Assembly: GCF_018682675.1 (NCBI RefSeq) | Contig: NZ_JAFMTR010000045.1 | Coordinates: 1 to 47,875, forward strand | Length of the DNA stretch: 47,875 nucleotides | Origin: Sphingopyxis soli | Lineage (GTDB): Bacteria; Pseudomonadota; Alphaproteobacteria; Sphingomonadales; Sphingomonadaceae | Reading direction: 5' to 3' | Shown: positions 17,263-26,839 of the stretch, piece by piece | Numbering within the stretch: the stretch's first letter is position 1 | Layout: every line of letters starts with the position of its first letter | Notes under the pieces: model-generated | Database searches by the model: none | Seen by the model: only the letters and a program-made list of their open reading frames with translations | What the model was told of the DNA's origin: nothing | Translations under genes and position numbers: made by a program

Positions 17263-17619
17263 TCAGTTTCCGGCCGAAAATTCGTCCAGCACCGCTTCGA
17301 TATCGCTGATCCGGAACGGCTTGGCGACCAGCCGCCGGTGCGCATGTTCCGCCGGAATGATGTCGCCGCCGCCCGAGGTGAAGGCGAACGGAATCCCCCG
17401 CGCGGCCAGTGCATCGGCGATCGGCCAGCCCTTTTCGTCGCCAAGGTTGATGTCGACGAGCGCACCGTCGATCGATCCGGCGCCGATGATCGCCAGCGCC
17501 TCGTCATTCGTCGTCGCCTGCGCGGGTTCGGGCAGTCCGAGCGCGTCGAACATGTCGACGAGCATCATGCCGATCAGCACATCGTCCTCGACGAGCAGAA
17601 TGCGATTCGCGTCAGCCAT
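17263..17619 (-). CDS. Single-domain response regulator
   Basis: A 118-residue stand-alone receiver domain with no output domain. Acidic pocket Glu11/Asp12-Asp13 (LLVEDDVLIG), phospho-acceptor Asp56 (ALVDINLGDEKG), Thr/Ser at FTSGG and Lys in AKPFRISDIE are all present. The start at 17619 overlaps the cckA stop by 8 bases, so translation is coupled. Its sequence is closest in style to the small receivers seen beside HWE or hybrid kinases, not to DivK or CpdR, but assignment is uncertain. It probably accepts phosphate from, or competes with, CckA or another hybrid kinase. Confidence 0.9.
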   Translation of the reverse strand: MADANRILLVEDDVLIGMMLVDMFDALGLPEPAQATTNDEALAIIGAGSIDGALVDINLGDEKGWPIADALAARGIPFAFTSGGGDIIPAEHAHRRLVAKPFRISDIEAVLDEFSAGN

Positions 17620-20056
17620 TGGACGCCCGATGCGCCGCATTGTCGAGCGCCGCCGACACCGCCTCGGCAAGCTGCGCGACCGAGAAGGGCTTGGGCAGGA
17701 AGGCGACATCGTCGATGTTGATCGACTGGCGAAGCTGTTCCTCGGCATAGCCCGACATGAACAAGACGGGCAGCGCGGGCCGCTTCTTGCGCATCTCGCG
17801 GACCATCGCGGGACCGTCCATGGTCGGCATCACGACGTCGCTGACGACAAGATCGACCTTTTCCATCCCGGCGAACCGTTCCAAGCCCTCTTCTCCCTGC
17901 GATGCGGTGACGACCGTATAACCCGCACGGGCCAGTGCTCGTTCCGCGACCGCGCGCACCATATCCTCATCCTCGACCAGCAGGATGGTTCCGGTGCCCC
18001 ACTGGCTCTTCTTCGGCTTCGACACCGGCGTCGGCGTCGCCGGAGCGCCGTGCTCGGCGCGGTGGACGGGAAGGTAGATGGTGAAGCTGGTTTCGCCGGG
18101 CTTGCTGTCGGCAAAGATGAAGCCAGCCGACTGCTTGATGATGCCATAGACGGTCGACAGCCCGAGCCCGGTGCCCTTGCCGACGTCCTTCGTCGTGAAA
18201 AAGGGCTCGAAGATCTTCGGCAGCACGTCGGCGGGGATGCCGGTGCCGGTGTCGCTGACCTTCAGCGCGCTATAATCGGCGGGCGGCATGAACTCGCTGC
18301 CCATCTGGCGCACGTCGGCCGCCGATACCGGATAGGTCTCGATCGTCAGCGTGCCGCCGCCGGGCATCGCGTCGCGCGCATTGACCGCGAGGTTGATGAT
18401 CACCTGTTCGAGCTGGCCCGGATCGGCGCGCACCGGGCCGAGCCCGCGGCCATGGTGGACCGACAGCTGGACGGTATCGCCGATCAGCCGCTTCAGAAGG
18501 TGCGACACCTCCGAAATGACGTCGGGCAGTTGCAGGATCTGCGGCCGCAACGTCTGCTGCCGCGAGAAAGCGAGCAATTGCCGCGTCAGGCTGGCGGCAC
18601 GGTTCGCGTTGCTGCGGATCTGCTGGATGTCGTCATAGTCGCTGTCGCCGGGCGTGTGGCGCATCAGCATCAGGTCGCAGCTTCCGAGCACCGCAGTCAG
18701 AATATTGTTGAAGTCGTGCGCGACGCCGCCCGCAAGCTGGCCGACCGCCTGCATCTTCGAGGCCTGCGCGACCTGCCGCTTGAGCCGCGATTCCTCGCTC
18801 GAATCCTTGAGGCTGAGCAGCACCGCCGCCTCGCCGAGCCCGCGCACGCCGACGACGCGCATCGACACCGGATCGTCACCCTGCCCGACCAGCCGGATCG
18901 ACAAATCGCCGCCGACCTGTTGCCCGCTGCTGTGGCGCCGGATCATGTCGGCGAGCGGCCCCTTGTCCTCGCCGACGACAAGGTCGCCCGGATAGCGCGG
19001 CATTCGGCCTTCGCCGACATTGCCGGCGCGTTTGAACGCGCGGTTCATGTAGAGAAACCGGCCGTCGCGATCGACCAGCGCGAGCCCGAAAGGCAGCAGC
19101 GAAAGCAAGGTTTCGACATAGGCCTGCGCAGTGCCGCGATCCGCCGGCCCGATCTCTTCGTCGAGCATCGCCAGCAGCACCGGGCCATGCGCGTCGGCGG
19201 GGGCGAGCGGGATCTGGATCATCCGCACCGGCGTCGCGCGGTCGCCCTCGCGCGCGAAATAGAGCGAACCCGCTTCGTCGAGCCGCAGCATCGCCGACAC
19301 GTCGCGCCCGACATAATGCGCCTGATCGGCCTCATCGAGCGCACGGAGCAGAAAGGCGCGGTTCGCCGAGCGGAGCCGCCCCTCGGCGCTGACGAGCGCC
19401 GCCATGACGCCCGCCTGCGCGAGCGTCAGCCCCGCCGGCCCGTCGAGATGGCGGACGATCTCGGTCGCAAGATCGATCCGCTCGTTTGCCGAAAAGCGCC
19501 AGACAAGATAATCCTCGGCCTGCCCGGTACGGAAAATATGCGCGCGAAGCTGCAACGGCCCGACGGCGATATCGTCGGCGACGCCCTCGCCGTCGCGCCA
19601 TGCGGTGCGGCCGGCGTTCTTCAATGCCTCGGCGCCGCGCGCATCGACCGGCAGACCCGGCGGGGTGACGAACCCGCCGAACCATGTCGCGAACAGATCG
19701 TTGGCGCATACCAGCCGCCCGCCGCGGTCGGTCACCGCCACCGCGACATCGTCGTGGTTCACTGCGACGCGCAGCATCGTCCAGTCGGGCAGCGCGGCTT
19801 CACCTGCGGCTGCGGCGGGGAACAGACGGCGGGCCAGCAACGCGCCGCCCGCCGCGATCGCCAGCCCGGCCAGAAAGCCCGCCGCCAGTACGACGTTTCC
19901 GGTCGCCCAGAACAGCAGGCCGACCGACAGGAGCGCAAGACCGCCGAGCACGGCCAGATCGACGCGCGACAGATTGAACCGCGCGCCGAGCGGTCCCGCG
20001 GGGCCCGCCCCCCTGCTGAAATCGGTCTCAGCGGAGGGCAGGCTTTGCGCGGTCAA
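17612..20056 (-). CDS. cckA: Hybrid sensor histidine kinase CckA
   Basis: CckA is the top of the CckA-ChpT-CtrA/CpdR phosphorelay that controls cell cycle, motility and, in some relatives, gene-transfer-agent release. 814 residues: two TMs (about 33-51 and 54-78), two PAS-like regions (about 95-190 and 315-415), then HisKA with His447 in the family-specific [19 protein letters not shown]. The HATPase domain ([15 protein letters not shown]-box) follows, and a C-terminal receiver with phospho-acceptor Asp740 ([12 protein letters not shown]) and Lys in PKPFS. The [14 protein letters not shown] stretch is typical of CckA. It lies 23 bases after an M13 peptidase gene and overlaps the response regulator. 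Confidence 0.93.
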   Translation of the reverse strand: MTAQSLPSAETDFSRGAGPAGPLGARFNLSRVDLAVLGGLALLSVGLLFWATGNVVLAAGFLAGLAIAAGGALLARRLFPAAAAGEAALPDWTMLRVAVNHDDVAVAVTDRGGRLVCANDLFATWFGGFVTPPGLPVDARGAEALKNAGRTAWRDGEGVADDIAVGPLQLRAHIFRTGQAEDYLVWRFSANERIDLATEIVRHLDGPAGLTLAQAGVMAALVSAEGRLRSANRAFLLRALDEADQAHYVGRDVSAMLRLDEAGSLYFAREGDRATPVRMIQIPLAPADAHGPVLLAMLDEEIGPADRGTAQAYVETLLSLLPFGLALVDRDGRFLYMNRAFKRAGNVGEGRMPRYPGDLVVGEDKGPLADMIRRHSSGQQVGGDLSIRLVGQGDDPVSMRVVGVRGLGEAAVLLSLKDSSEESRLKRQVAQASKMQAVGQLAGGVAHDFNNILTAVLGSCDLMLMRHTPGDSDYDDIQQIRSNANRAASLTRQLLAFSRQQTLRPQILQLPDVISEVSHLLKRLIGDTVQLSVHHGRGLGPVRADPGQLEQVIINLAVNARDAMPGGGTLTIETYPVSAADVRQMGSEFMPPADYSALKVSDTGTGIPADVLPKIFEPFFTTKDVGKGTGLGLSTVYGIIKQSAGFIFADSKPGETSFTIYLPVHRAEHGAPATPTPVSKPKKSQWGTGTILLVEDEDMVRAVAERALARAGYTVVTASQGEEGLERFAGMEKVDLVVSDVVMPTMDGPAMVREMRKKRPALPVLFMSGYAEEQLRQSINIDDVAFLPKPFSVAQLAEAVSAALDNAAHRASNG

Positions 20057-20079
20057 ATGACACTCTTTCTATTGGCGCA

Positions 20080-22134
20080 TCACCAGATGCGGACACGATC
20101 CTTGGGCGCCAGATAGAGCTTCTGGCCTTCCTTTACGCTATAGGCCTTATACCACGGGTCAAGGTTGCGCGAGACCCAAGTCCGCTGGATCGAGGGCGAA
20201 TGCGGATCGGTCGTGATGCGCTGCGCCAGATTCTGCTCGCGATAGTTGCGCCGCCACACCTGCGCCCAGCCGAGGAAGAAGCGCTGGTCGCCGGTCAGCC
20301 CGTCGATCACCGGCGCCGGCTTGCCGCCGAGCGACTTTTTGTAGGCGTCATAGGCGATGGTCAGGCCGGCGAGGTCGCCGATATTCTCGCCGAGCGTGAA
20401 GGTGCCGTCGAGATGTTCGCCGGGCAGCACCTCATAGGCGTCATATTGCGCGACGAGCGCCTTTCCGGCGGCCTCGAACGCCTTGACGTCCTCGGGCGTC
20501 CACCAGTCGGCGAGCTTGCCGGTCTCGTCGTATTTCGCACCCTGGTCGTCGAAATGGTGGCTGATTTCGTGCCCGATGACCGCACCGATACCGCCATAGT
20601 TGATCGCGGCGTCGGCCTTCGGATCGAAGAAGGGCGGCTGCAGGATCGCGGCAGGGAAGACGATCTCGTTCATCCCGAAATTGGCGTAGGCGTTGACCTC
20701 CATCGGGGTCATCCCCCACTCCCAGCGGCGGATCGGACCGCCGAGCCGGCCGATATTGTCGTCGTGCGCGAACTGGTTGGCGCGCAGCGCGTTGCCGAAC
20801 AGGTCGTCGCCCCGGATCTCGAGCTTGCTGTAATCCTTCCAACGGTCGGGGTAGCCGATCTTGGTCGTGAAATTGGCGAGCTTCTTTTTCGCGCGCACCT
20901 TGGTGGCGGGCTGCATCCAGGTCAGGTTGCCGATGCGCGTGTCGAGCGCGGCGAGGACGTTCTTGACCAGCACGTTCATCGCCGCCTTGGTTTCGGGCGG
21001 GAAATATTTCGCGACATAATCCTGCCCGACGGCTTCACCCAGATTGTTGGTGGTGAAGTCGACGGCGCGCTTCCAGCGTTCCTGCATCTGCGGGGTGCCC
21101 GAGAGCGCGGTGCCATAGAAGGAGAAGGCTTCCTTCGCGACCGCGTCGGGCAGCACGCCCGAGAAGCTGTCGAGGCTGCGGACGGTCAGGATGTCGCGGA
21201 TCAAACCGATCGGCGCGTCGGCGATCAGCTTCGCCTCGCCGGTAAAGGCGCTCGGCTGCGACACGAGGAGCGAGTCCTCCTTGACGCCGATGCCGCGGAT
21301 GAAGGTCGTCCAGTCGAAGCCCGGCGCGGTCCTGGCCAGTTCGTCGATGGTCATCTTGTTATAGACCTTGGTCGCGTCGCTGCTGTCGTTCTTGTCCCAG
21401 TGGACCGTCGCGATCTGCTTTTCGAAATCATAGATCGCCTTGGCGCGCGTGCCGGCGTCCGCCTCGCCCGCCAGCGTCAGGACGTTTTCGAGATGCTTGA
21501 GATATGCGGCCTGCAGCTTGGTGTTGCGCTCGCTGTCCTTCAGATAGAAATCGCGGTCGGGCATACCGATGCCGCCCTGCCCGATCGTGTAGATATAGAC
21601 GTCGGGATTCTTGTCGTCCTGCCCGACATAACCGCCGAAGAAGTGCGCCACGCCATTGCGGTCGGCCTCGGCGAGCAGAGCCGCAAGGCCTGCCTTGTCA
21701 ACGCTGCGGATCTTCGCCAGCCAGGGCTGGATCGGCGCGAGGCCCTTCGCCTCGACCGCCGCCGAATCGAGGTACGATGCATAGGCGCGCCCGATCATGC
21801 TGTTCGGGTCGGCCTTCGCCGCCTCGAGGATTTCCTGCGTGCGCTTCTGCGACAGGTCGGCCAGCGCGGTAAACATGCCATAGTTCGACTTGTCGGCCGG
21901 AATCGGCGTGTTCTTCGCCCAGGTGCCGTTGGCATAGGCATAGAAATCGTCGCCCGGCTGGACGGTCTTGTCCATGCCGGTGAGGTCGAAGCCGAAGTCG
22001 CCGATTTGCGGCTTGGCCGACGCGGACGTCGCCGGTGCGGCCTTATCCTTGGCAAGCGCGGGCACAGCGCCCAGCAGCATGGCGCCCAGCGCCGCGGTCG
22101 CCATCAGGCGCGAAGAAATGTTCGGACGGTTCAT
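20080..22134 (-). CDS. M13 family zinc metallopeptidase (PepO/neprilysin-like)
   Basis: An exported endopeptidase of 684 residues that would cleave small peptides in the periplasm or outside. The signal peptide is MNRPNISSRLMATAALGAML followed by a small-residue region ending PALAK. The mature N-terminus GDFGFDLTGMDKTVQPGDDFYAYANGTW is the classic M13 opening. Zinc site: HEISHHFDDQG (about residue 521) with the third ligand Glu in FTLGENIGDLAGL. The C-terminus DRVRIW matches the family end (xVRIW). It is the first gene of a likely M13-cckA-response regulator transcript; a functional tie to CckA is not established. Confidence 0.95.
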   Translation of the reverse strand: MNRPNISSRLMATAALGAMLLGAVPALAKDKAAPATSASAKPQIGDFGFDLTGMDKTVQPGDDFYAYANGTWAKNTPIPADKSNYGMFTALADLSQKRTQEILEAAKADPNSMIGRAYASYLDSAAVEAKGLAPIQPWLAKIRSVDKAGLAALLAEADRNGVAHFFGGYVGQDDKNPDVYIYTIGQGGIGMPDRDFYLKDSERNTKLQAAYLKHLENVLTLAGEADAGTRAKAIYDFEKQIATVHWDKNDSSDATKVYNKMTIDELARTAPGFDWTTFIRGIGVKEDSLLVSQPSAFTGEAKLIADAPIGLIRDILTVRSLDSFSGVLPDAVAKEAFSFYGTALSGTPQMQERWKRAVDFTTNNLGEAVGQDYVAKYFPPETKAAMNVLVKNVLAALDTRIGNLTWMQPATKVRAKKKLANFTTKIGYPDRWKDYSKLEIRGDDLFGNALRANQFAHDDNIGRLGGPIRRWEWGMTPMEVNAYANFGMNEIVFPAAILQPPFFDPKADAAINYGGIGAVIGHEISHHFDDQGAKYDETGKLADWWTPEDVKAFEAAGKALVAQYDAYEVLPGEHLDGTFTLGENIGDLAGLTIAYDAYKKSLGGKPAPVIDGLTGDQRFFLGWAQVWRRNYREQNLAQRITTDPHSPSIQRTWVSRNLDPWYKAYSVKEGQKLYLAPKDRVRIW

Positions 22135-22230
22135 GATGTTCCCCAGATGAACAAATGGATAGCGCGCCCGCGGTTCCCTCCGCCAGCGCGATCTTGCGAT
22201 GGAACAGCTATAGGCCCGCTCCGGCGGGGT

Positions 22231-22854
22231 TCAACCGGCGACGGTGTCGCTCGTCGACGCCTCAAGTCGTTTGTCGCGCGCCCGGCGAATTTTGCGCCGC
22301 CAGCGCAGGCGTATCCAGGCATCCCAACCGATCGACGCCAGAACATAGCCGACAACAGCCGAAACCACCGAAATGACGAACAGGCCGGCGACTCCGCCCA
22401 GCAGCGCGGGTCCGGCATTCGCGGTGAACCAGTGCCACCATTCGACCAGCGACGCCCCTTCGTCGTACAGGACATAGAGGTCGGCGACATTGGTTCGCAG
22501 CCCGAACAGCACATTGCCCAGCCACACCGAAGCGGCAAGGATGAGCGGGGTGGTCAGCGGGTTGGACAGAAAGGTCATCGCCGCGCCGATCGGGATATTG
22601 GCACGGAACGGCAAGGCGAGCAGCGCCACGCCCGCAATCTGGACGCCGGGGATCAGGAAGAAGATACCGACGAACAGCCCCAGCGCGGTGCCGCGCCGCA
22701 CCGACGTGCGGGTGAACCGCCACAAATGGCTGTGCGCGACGCGGTGCGCGAACGGCTTCACGAACCGGCTTTCCAGCAGATCCTCGCGGGTCGGCGAGTT
22801 GCGGCGGATCCAGTTCATGACCGCCGCCTTGTCGCGAGGCTCGCCGCCGCTCAT
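22231..22854 (-). CDS. DUF2062 membrane protein
   Basis: A 207-residue inner-membrane protein with the DUF2062 core: [20 protein letters not shown], then [17 protein letters not shown]. Hydrophobic spans at about 55-80, 88-115 and 148-175; a basic C-terminal tail ([13 protein letters not shown]). Function is unknown; family members often accompany glycosyltransferases or smpB. Start 22854 is the ATGA overlap with smpB, which sets the reading frame. Last gene of dapA-smpB-DUF2062. Confidence 0.88.
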   Translation of the reverse strand: MSGGEPRDKAAVMNWIRRNSPTREDLLESRFVKPFAHRVAHSHLWRFTRTSVRRGTALGLFVGIFFLIPGVQIAGVALLALPFRANIPIGAAMTFLSNPLTTPLILAASVWLGNVLFGLRTNVADLYVLYDEGASLVEWWHWFTANAGPALLGGVAGLFVISVVSAVVGYVLASIGWDAWIRLRWRRKIRRARDKRLEASTSDTVAG

Positions 22855-23336
22855 CCGCGGTCCTTCAGCAGGCGCTGCTTGTCGCGCTTCCAGTCGCGTT
22901 CCTTGATCGACTCGCGCTTGTCGTGCGCCTTCTTGCCCTTGGCGAGCGCGAGTTCGACCTTCGCGCGGCCGCGGCTGTTGAAATAGACCGACAGCGGGAC
23001 GATCGTCATCCCCTGCCGCATCACCCCGGCGTGCAGCTTGTTGATCTCGCGCCCGTTCAGCAGCAATTTGCGCGGGCGCCGCGGTTCGTGATTGAAGCGG
23101 TTGCCGTGGCTGAATTCGGGGATGTTGGCGTTGATCAGCCACACTTCGCCGCCAGTCACCTCGGCATAGCTTTCGGCGATCGTGCCCTCACCGAAGCGCA
23201 GCGACTTCACCTCGGTGCCCTGCAGCGCGATCCCCGCCTCGAACACCTGCTCCACGGCATAGTCGAAGCGCGCGCGCCGGTTCTCGGCGACGACCTTTTT
23301 CTTGTCGAATTCGGCGGCGGACTGCGGACGGGCCAT
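22851..23336 (-). CDS. smpB: SsrA-binding protein SmpB
   Basis: SmpB (161 residues) binds tmRNA and brings it to stalled ribosomes in trans-translation. The N-terminal [20 protein letters not shown] and [14 protein letters not shown] form the conserved beta-barrel face. [20 protein letters not shown] and [10 protein letters not shown] are family signatures, as is [20 protein letters not shown] near the C-terminal tail that mimics the codon in the A site. No tmRNA gene (ssrA) was recognised in this window. It follows dapA by 9 bases. Confidence 0.97.
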   Translation of the reverse strand: MARPQSAAEFDKKKVVAENRRARFDYAVEQVFEAGIALQGTEVKSLRFGEGTIAESYAEVTGGEVWLINANIPEFSHGNRFNHEPRRPRKLLLNGREINKLHAGVMRQGMTIVPLSVYFNSRGRAKVELALAKGKKAHDKRESIKERDWKRDKQRLLKDRG

Positions 23337-23345
23337 CGAACGAAC

Positions 23346-24221
23346 CTAGAGGACTCCAGCCGCGACCAGTGCGGCATCGACGGCCGCGCGCGATGCTTCG
23401 GACGCCGGAATGATAGGTAAGCGCACTTCGGGCGAAAACCAGTCGTGAATCCGCGACAGCGCATATTTTGCCGGCGCGGGCGAGGAGTCGGAAAACATTG
23501 CCTTGTGCAGGCCGAACAGGCGGTCGTGGAGCGCCAGCGCTCCCACCCAGTCGCCTGCGGCGCACGCGGCGGCAAAATCGGCGCAAAGGCGCGGCGCGAC
23601 ATTGGCGGTGACCGAGATGCAGCCGGCGCCGCCGAGCACGGCGTGCGGGAGCCACAGATCGTCGTTGCCGCTGAGCTGGCAGAAGTCCGCGCCGGCCCCC
23701 GCGCGATGCTCGGTGACACGCGCCAGATCGCCGCTCGCATCCTTGATCGCCACGACTGTGGGAATTTCGGCCAGCTTGCACATCGTGTCGGCGCTGATGT
23801 CGGCGACGGTGCGGCCGGGGACGTTATAGACGACGATCGGCAGGTCGCACGCATCGGCGAGCGCCCGGTAATGCGCGATCATCCCGTCCTGCGACGGCTT
23901 GTTGTAATAGGGCGCGACGACCAGCGCCGCCGCGGCGCCGGCTTGCCGGGCATAGCGCATGTGGCGAATTGCCGTCGCGGTGTCGTTCGACCCGCATCCG
24001 GCGATCACGGGGACGCGGCCCGCCGCCGCCTCGAGGCAGGCGTCGATCACCTGATAATGTTCTTCAAAGCCGAGCGTCGGGCTTTCGCCCGTCGTGCCGC
24101 ACGGGACGAGCGCGCTGGTTCCTTCGTCGATCTGCCATTCGACCAGCCGCTTGAACGCCGGCGCATCGAACGCACCGTCGCGAAATGGCGTCACCAAGGC
24201 GGGAATCGACCCCGAAAACAT
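23346..24221 (-). CDS. dapA: 4-hydroxy-tetrahydrodipicolinate synthase
   Basis: DapA condenses pyruvate with aspartate semialdehyde, the first step committed to lysine and diaminopimelate. 291 residues, TIM barrel. The Schiff-base lysine is Lys160 (VAIKDASGD); Tyr132 (VYNVPGRT) and Thr43-Thr44 (CGTTGESPTL) complete the proton relay. YYNKPSQDGMIAHY carries the usual substrate-binding region. It leads the dapA-smpB-DUF2062 operon and is divergent from the lytic transglycosylase gene, 99 bases apart. Confidence 0.97.
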   Translation of the reverse strand: MFSGSIPALVTPFRDGAFDAPAFKRLVEWQIDEGTSALVPCGTTGESPTLGFEEHYQVIDACLEAAAGRVPVIAGCGSNDTATAIRHMRYARQAGAAAALVVAPYYNKPSQDGMIAHYRALADACDLPIVVYNVPGRTVADISADTMCKLAEIPTVVAIKDASGDLARVTEHRAGAGADFCQLSGNDDLWLPHAVLGGAGCISVTANVAPRLCADFAAACAAGDWVGALALHDRLFGLHKAMFSDSSPAPAKYALSRIHDWFSPEVRLPIIPASEASRAAVDAALVAAGVL

Positions 24222-24320
24222 GCTCCGCTCCTTTACAAAGACTCCATGCGACCGATAGAATTGGCCGGGGCGCCGCTATTGGACGTCTATTCAGCGCCCC
24301 GCAAGGAGTTTGGCACTAAA

Positions 24321-26348
24321 ATGCCCCGCATGATTTCGCTGCCCCGTATTTCCCGCCTGGCGCTCGCGCTGGCCTTGATCGTCCCGGCCACGGCGCATGC
24401 AAGCGAACTCACCCCCGAACAGATGGCATGGTATCGTGCCCAGATGGGCCTGGCGGCGCAGTCGGCCACACCGCCCTCGACCAATTCGGTCGGCGACGCG
24501 GTGCTCGAATGGCGGCGGCTGACCGCGAGCAACATCGCCTCCTTCGACCAGCTCTCGCGCTTCCTGATGGCCAACCGCGACTGGCCCGATGCCGAGAAAC
24601 TGCGCGTGCGCGCCGAAAAGGCGATCGCGCTCGACAGCTATGATCCGCAGCGCACCCTCGCCTTCTTCCAGGCCTATCCGCCGCGCACGCCGAGCGGCGA
24701 TCTCCGGCTCGCGCTCGCGCTCAACGCGACCGGCCGCCGCGACGAGGCCAACGTCGCCGCGCGTCGCGCGTGGACCGGCGGGATCATCGACGACATGGAG
24801 GTCAGCCGCGCGTTGGGCTTCTTCTCCGGCGCCTTCAGCCCGGCCGACCATGACGCGCGGATGGACCGGCTGCTGTGGACCGGCTCGACGATCGCGGCGG
24901 GTCGACAACTTTCCTATACCTCGCCCGAGAAGCGCGCGATCTTCGCCGCCCGGCTGGCGATGCGCAGCGGCGCGGTCGATGCGGCGCTCCAGTCGGCGGC
25001 GGTCGAGAGCGCCAATCCCGCGCTGCTCCGCACCGACGCGGGCTATATCACCGACAAGGCGACGTGGCTGCGCAAGGGCGGCCGCGTCGGCGAGGCGCGC
25101 GCGCTGCTCGCCGCGCCGCGCGCGCTCGCCAAGGCGCCGACCGATACCGAGGAATGGCTCGAAACATTGCTCACCAACGCGCGGGCAGCCGATGCCGCGG
25201 GCGACAAGCAGACCGCCTTCAATATCGCGAAGCAGATCGACGACAGCTTCGCTCCCGGCGTGGTGATCCGCGAGGCGCCGCTCAGCGTGCGCGACGATTA
25301 TACGTCGCTTGCCTGGCTCGCGGGCCAGCTCGCCTTCAAGGATCTGCGCCGTCCGGCGGAGGCGGTGCGCCTGTACCGCGCCTATGGCGAGGCGGCGCGT
25401 TCGGCGCAGACGCGCACCAAGGGCTTCTACTGGGCCGGCCGCGCCGCGCTGGCCGCGGGCGACCGCGACACCGCGAACCGCTATTTCGCGGATGCTGCCG
25501 AGCATTATGACCAATTCTACGGCCAGCTCTCGCTCGAACGCCTCAACCGGCCACAGCCCAGGCCAAAGCCCGAACCGACGATCCAGGTCAGCAGCGACCA
25601 GAAGCGCGCGTTCGAGGACGACCGGCTGGTCCGCGCGGCGCGCGCCCTGGGCGAGATCGGCGCATGGCGCGAACAGTCGCAGTTCCTGCGCGCGCTCGCC
25701 CAGCGCGCGTCCTCGCCCGCCGACCATGTGCTCGCGGGCCAGCTCGCCTCGTCGATCGGGCGCCCCGACCTGGGGGTGATGATCGGCCGCAGTGCGCAGG
25801 CGAACAGCCTCGACGCGGTCGAGGTGTCGGGCTTCCCGACGGTGCGGGTGCCCTCCGGCCATGAGAGCAACTGGACCTTCATCCATGCGATCACCCGGCA
25901 GGAAAGCCAGTTCGACCGGCAGGCGATCAGTCACGCCGGAGCGCGCGGCATGATGCAGCTGATGCCGGGGACGGCGCGCGAGGTCGCGGGCAAGCTTGGC
26001 CTCGCTTATGATGCGGGGTCGCTGACCGCCGACACCAATTACAACATGACGCTCGGATCGACCTATTTCCAGCAGATGCTGAGCTATTTCGGCGGCAGCT
26101 ATCCGCTCGCGGTCGCGGCGTACAATGCGGGGCCCGGCAATGTGAACAAATGGCTGCGCGCCAATGGCGATCCGCGCGGCGGCGCGATCGACATGGTCGA
26201 CTGGATCGAGGCGATCCCGATCTTCGAGACGCGCAACTATGTCCAGCGCGTACTCGAGAACGCCGTCGTTTACGACACGCTCCGCGACGGGCGCAGCGTG
26301 CCCAGGGCGCCGCTGAGCTTCTACCTCGGCAAGCGCGATCCCGGCTGA
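24321..26348 (+). CDS. slt: Soluble lytic murein transglycosylase (Slt70-like)
   Basis: A 675-residue periplasmic enzyme cleaving the MurNAc-GlcNAc bond with 1,6-anhydro formation. The start at ATG 24321 (AAGGAG at 24303-24308) gives a signal peptide ending at about AHAS. Residues 30-480 form the alpha-superhelical U/L region typical of Slt70. The C-terminal GH23 domain has catalytic Glu528 (ITRQESQFDRQAISHAGARG), then MMQLMPGTAREVAGKLGL and AVAAYNAGPGNV, all diagnostic. It is followed by greB after 5 bases. It is a house-keeping wall enzyme, separate from the GH108 lysis cassette. Confidence 0.95.
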   Translation: MPRMISLPRISRLALALALIVPATAHASELTPEQMAWYRAQMGLAAQSATPPSTNSVGDAVLEWRRLTASNIASFDQLSRFLMANRDWPDAEKLRVRAEKAIALDSYDPQRTLAFFQAYPPRTPSGDLRLALALNATGRRDEANVAARRAWTGGIIDDMEVSRALGFFSGAFSPADHDARMDRLLWTGSTIAAGRQLSYTSPEKRAIFAARLAMRSGAVDAALQSAAVESANPALLRTDAGYITDKATWLRKGGRVGEARALLAAPRALAKAPTDTEEWLETLLTNARAADAAGDKQTAFNIAKQIDDSFAPGVVIREAPLSVRDDYTSLAWLAGQLAFKDLRRPAEAVRLYRAYGEAARSAQTRTKGFYWAGRAALAAGDRDTANRYFADAAEHYDQFYGQLSLERLNRPQPRPKPEPTIQVSSDQKRAFEDDRLVRAARALGEIGAWREQSQFLRALAQRASSPADHVLAGQLASSIGRPDLGVMIGRSAQANSLDAVEVSGFPTVRVPSGHESNWTFIHAITRQESQFDRQAISHAGARGMMQLMPGTAREVAGKLGLAYDAGSLTADTNYNMTLGSTYFQQMLSYFGGSYPLAVAAYNAGPGNVNKWLRANGDPRGGAIDMVDWIEAIPIFETRNYVQRVLENAVVYDTLRDGRSVPRAPLSFYLGKRDPG

Positions 26349-26353
26349 TCCCG

Positions 26354-26836
26354 ATGGCGGGGGAGAAGACCAATATCATCAGCCCGGCGGGCTTCGCCGC
26401 GCTGCGCGCCGAATATGACGCGCTGTTTGCAGAGGAACGGCCGAAGCTGGTCGAGACGATCAGCTGGGCGGCGGGCAATGGCGACCGCAGCGAGAATGGC
26501 GACTATATCTATGGCCGCAAGCGGCTGCGCGAGATCGACCGGCGCCTGTCCTTTCTCGCGCGGCGGATGAAGGCGGCGCGCGTCGTCGATCCGGCGGCGC
26601 AGCCCGACAAGAGCCGCATCTGGTTCGGCGCGACGGTCGAGCTGGCCGACGACGATGACGCGCGGCGCATCGTCACGCTGGTTGGCGACGACGAGGCCGA
26701 GGCCGGCGACGGCCGGATCGGCTGGAACAGCCCGCTCGCCCGTGCGCTGCGCGGCGCGGCGGTCGGCGATCTTCGCACCGTACAGCTTCCCGCCGGGCCG
26801 AAGGAATGGGAGGTTATGGCGGTCACCTACCCCTGA
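26354..26836 (+). CDS. greB: Transcription elongation factor GreB
   Basis: GreB (160 residues) enters the RNA polymerase secondary channel and stimulates transcript cleavage in backtracked complexes. The N-terminal coiled coil contains AAGNGDRSENGDYIYGRKRL, with the acidic tip residues (DRSEN-DY) that hold the catalytic magnesium. GreB rather than GreA is indicated by YIYGRKRLREIDRRLSFL. The C-terminal FKBP-like domain ends with GRIGWNSPLARALRGAAVGD. It starts 5 bases after slt; no clear ribosome site, consistent with coupling. Its stop is 3 bases from the convergent caspase-like gene. Confidence 0.95.
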   Translation: MAGEKTNIISPAGFAALRAEYDALFAEERPKLVETISWAAGNGDRSENGDYIYGRKRLREIDRRLSFLARRMKAARVVDPAAQPDKSRIWFGATVELADDDDARRIVTLVGDDEAEAGDGRIGWNSPLARALRGAAVGDLRTVQLPAGPKEWEVMAVTYP

Positions 26837-26839
26837 CCA

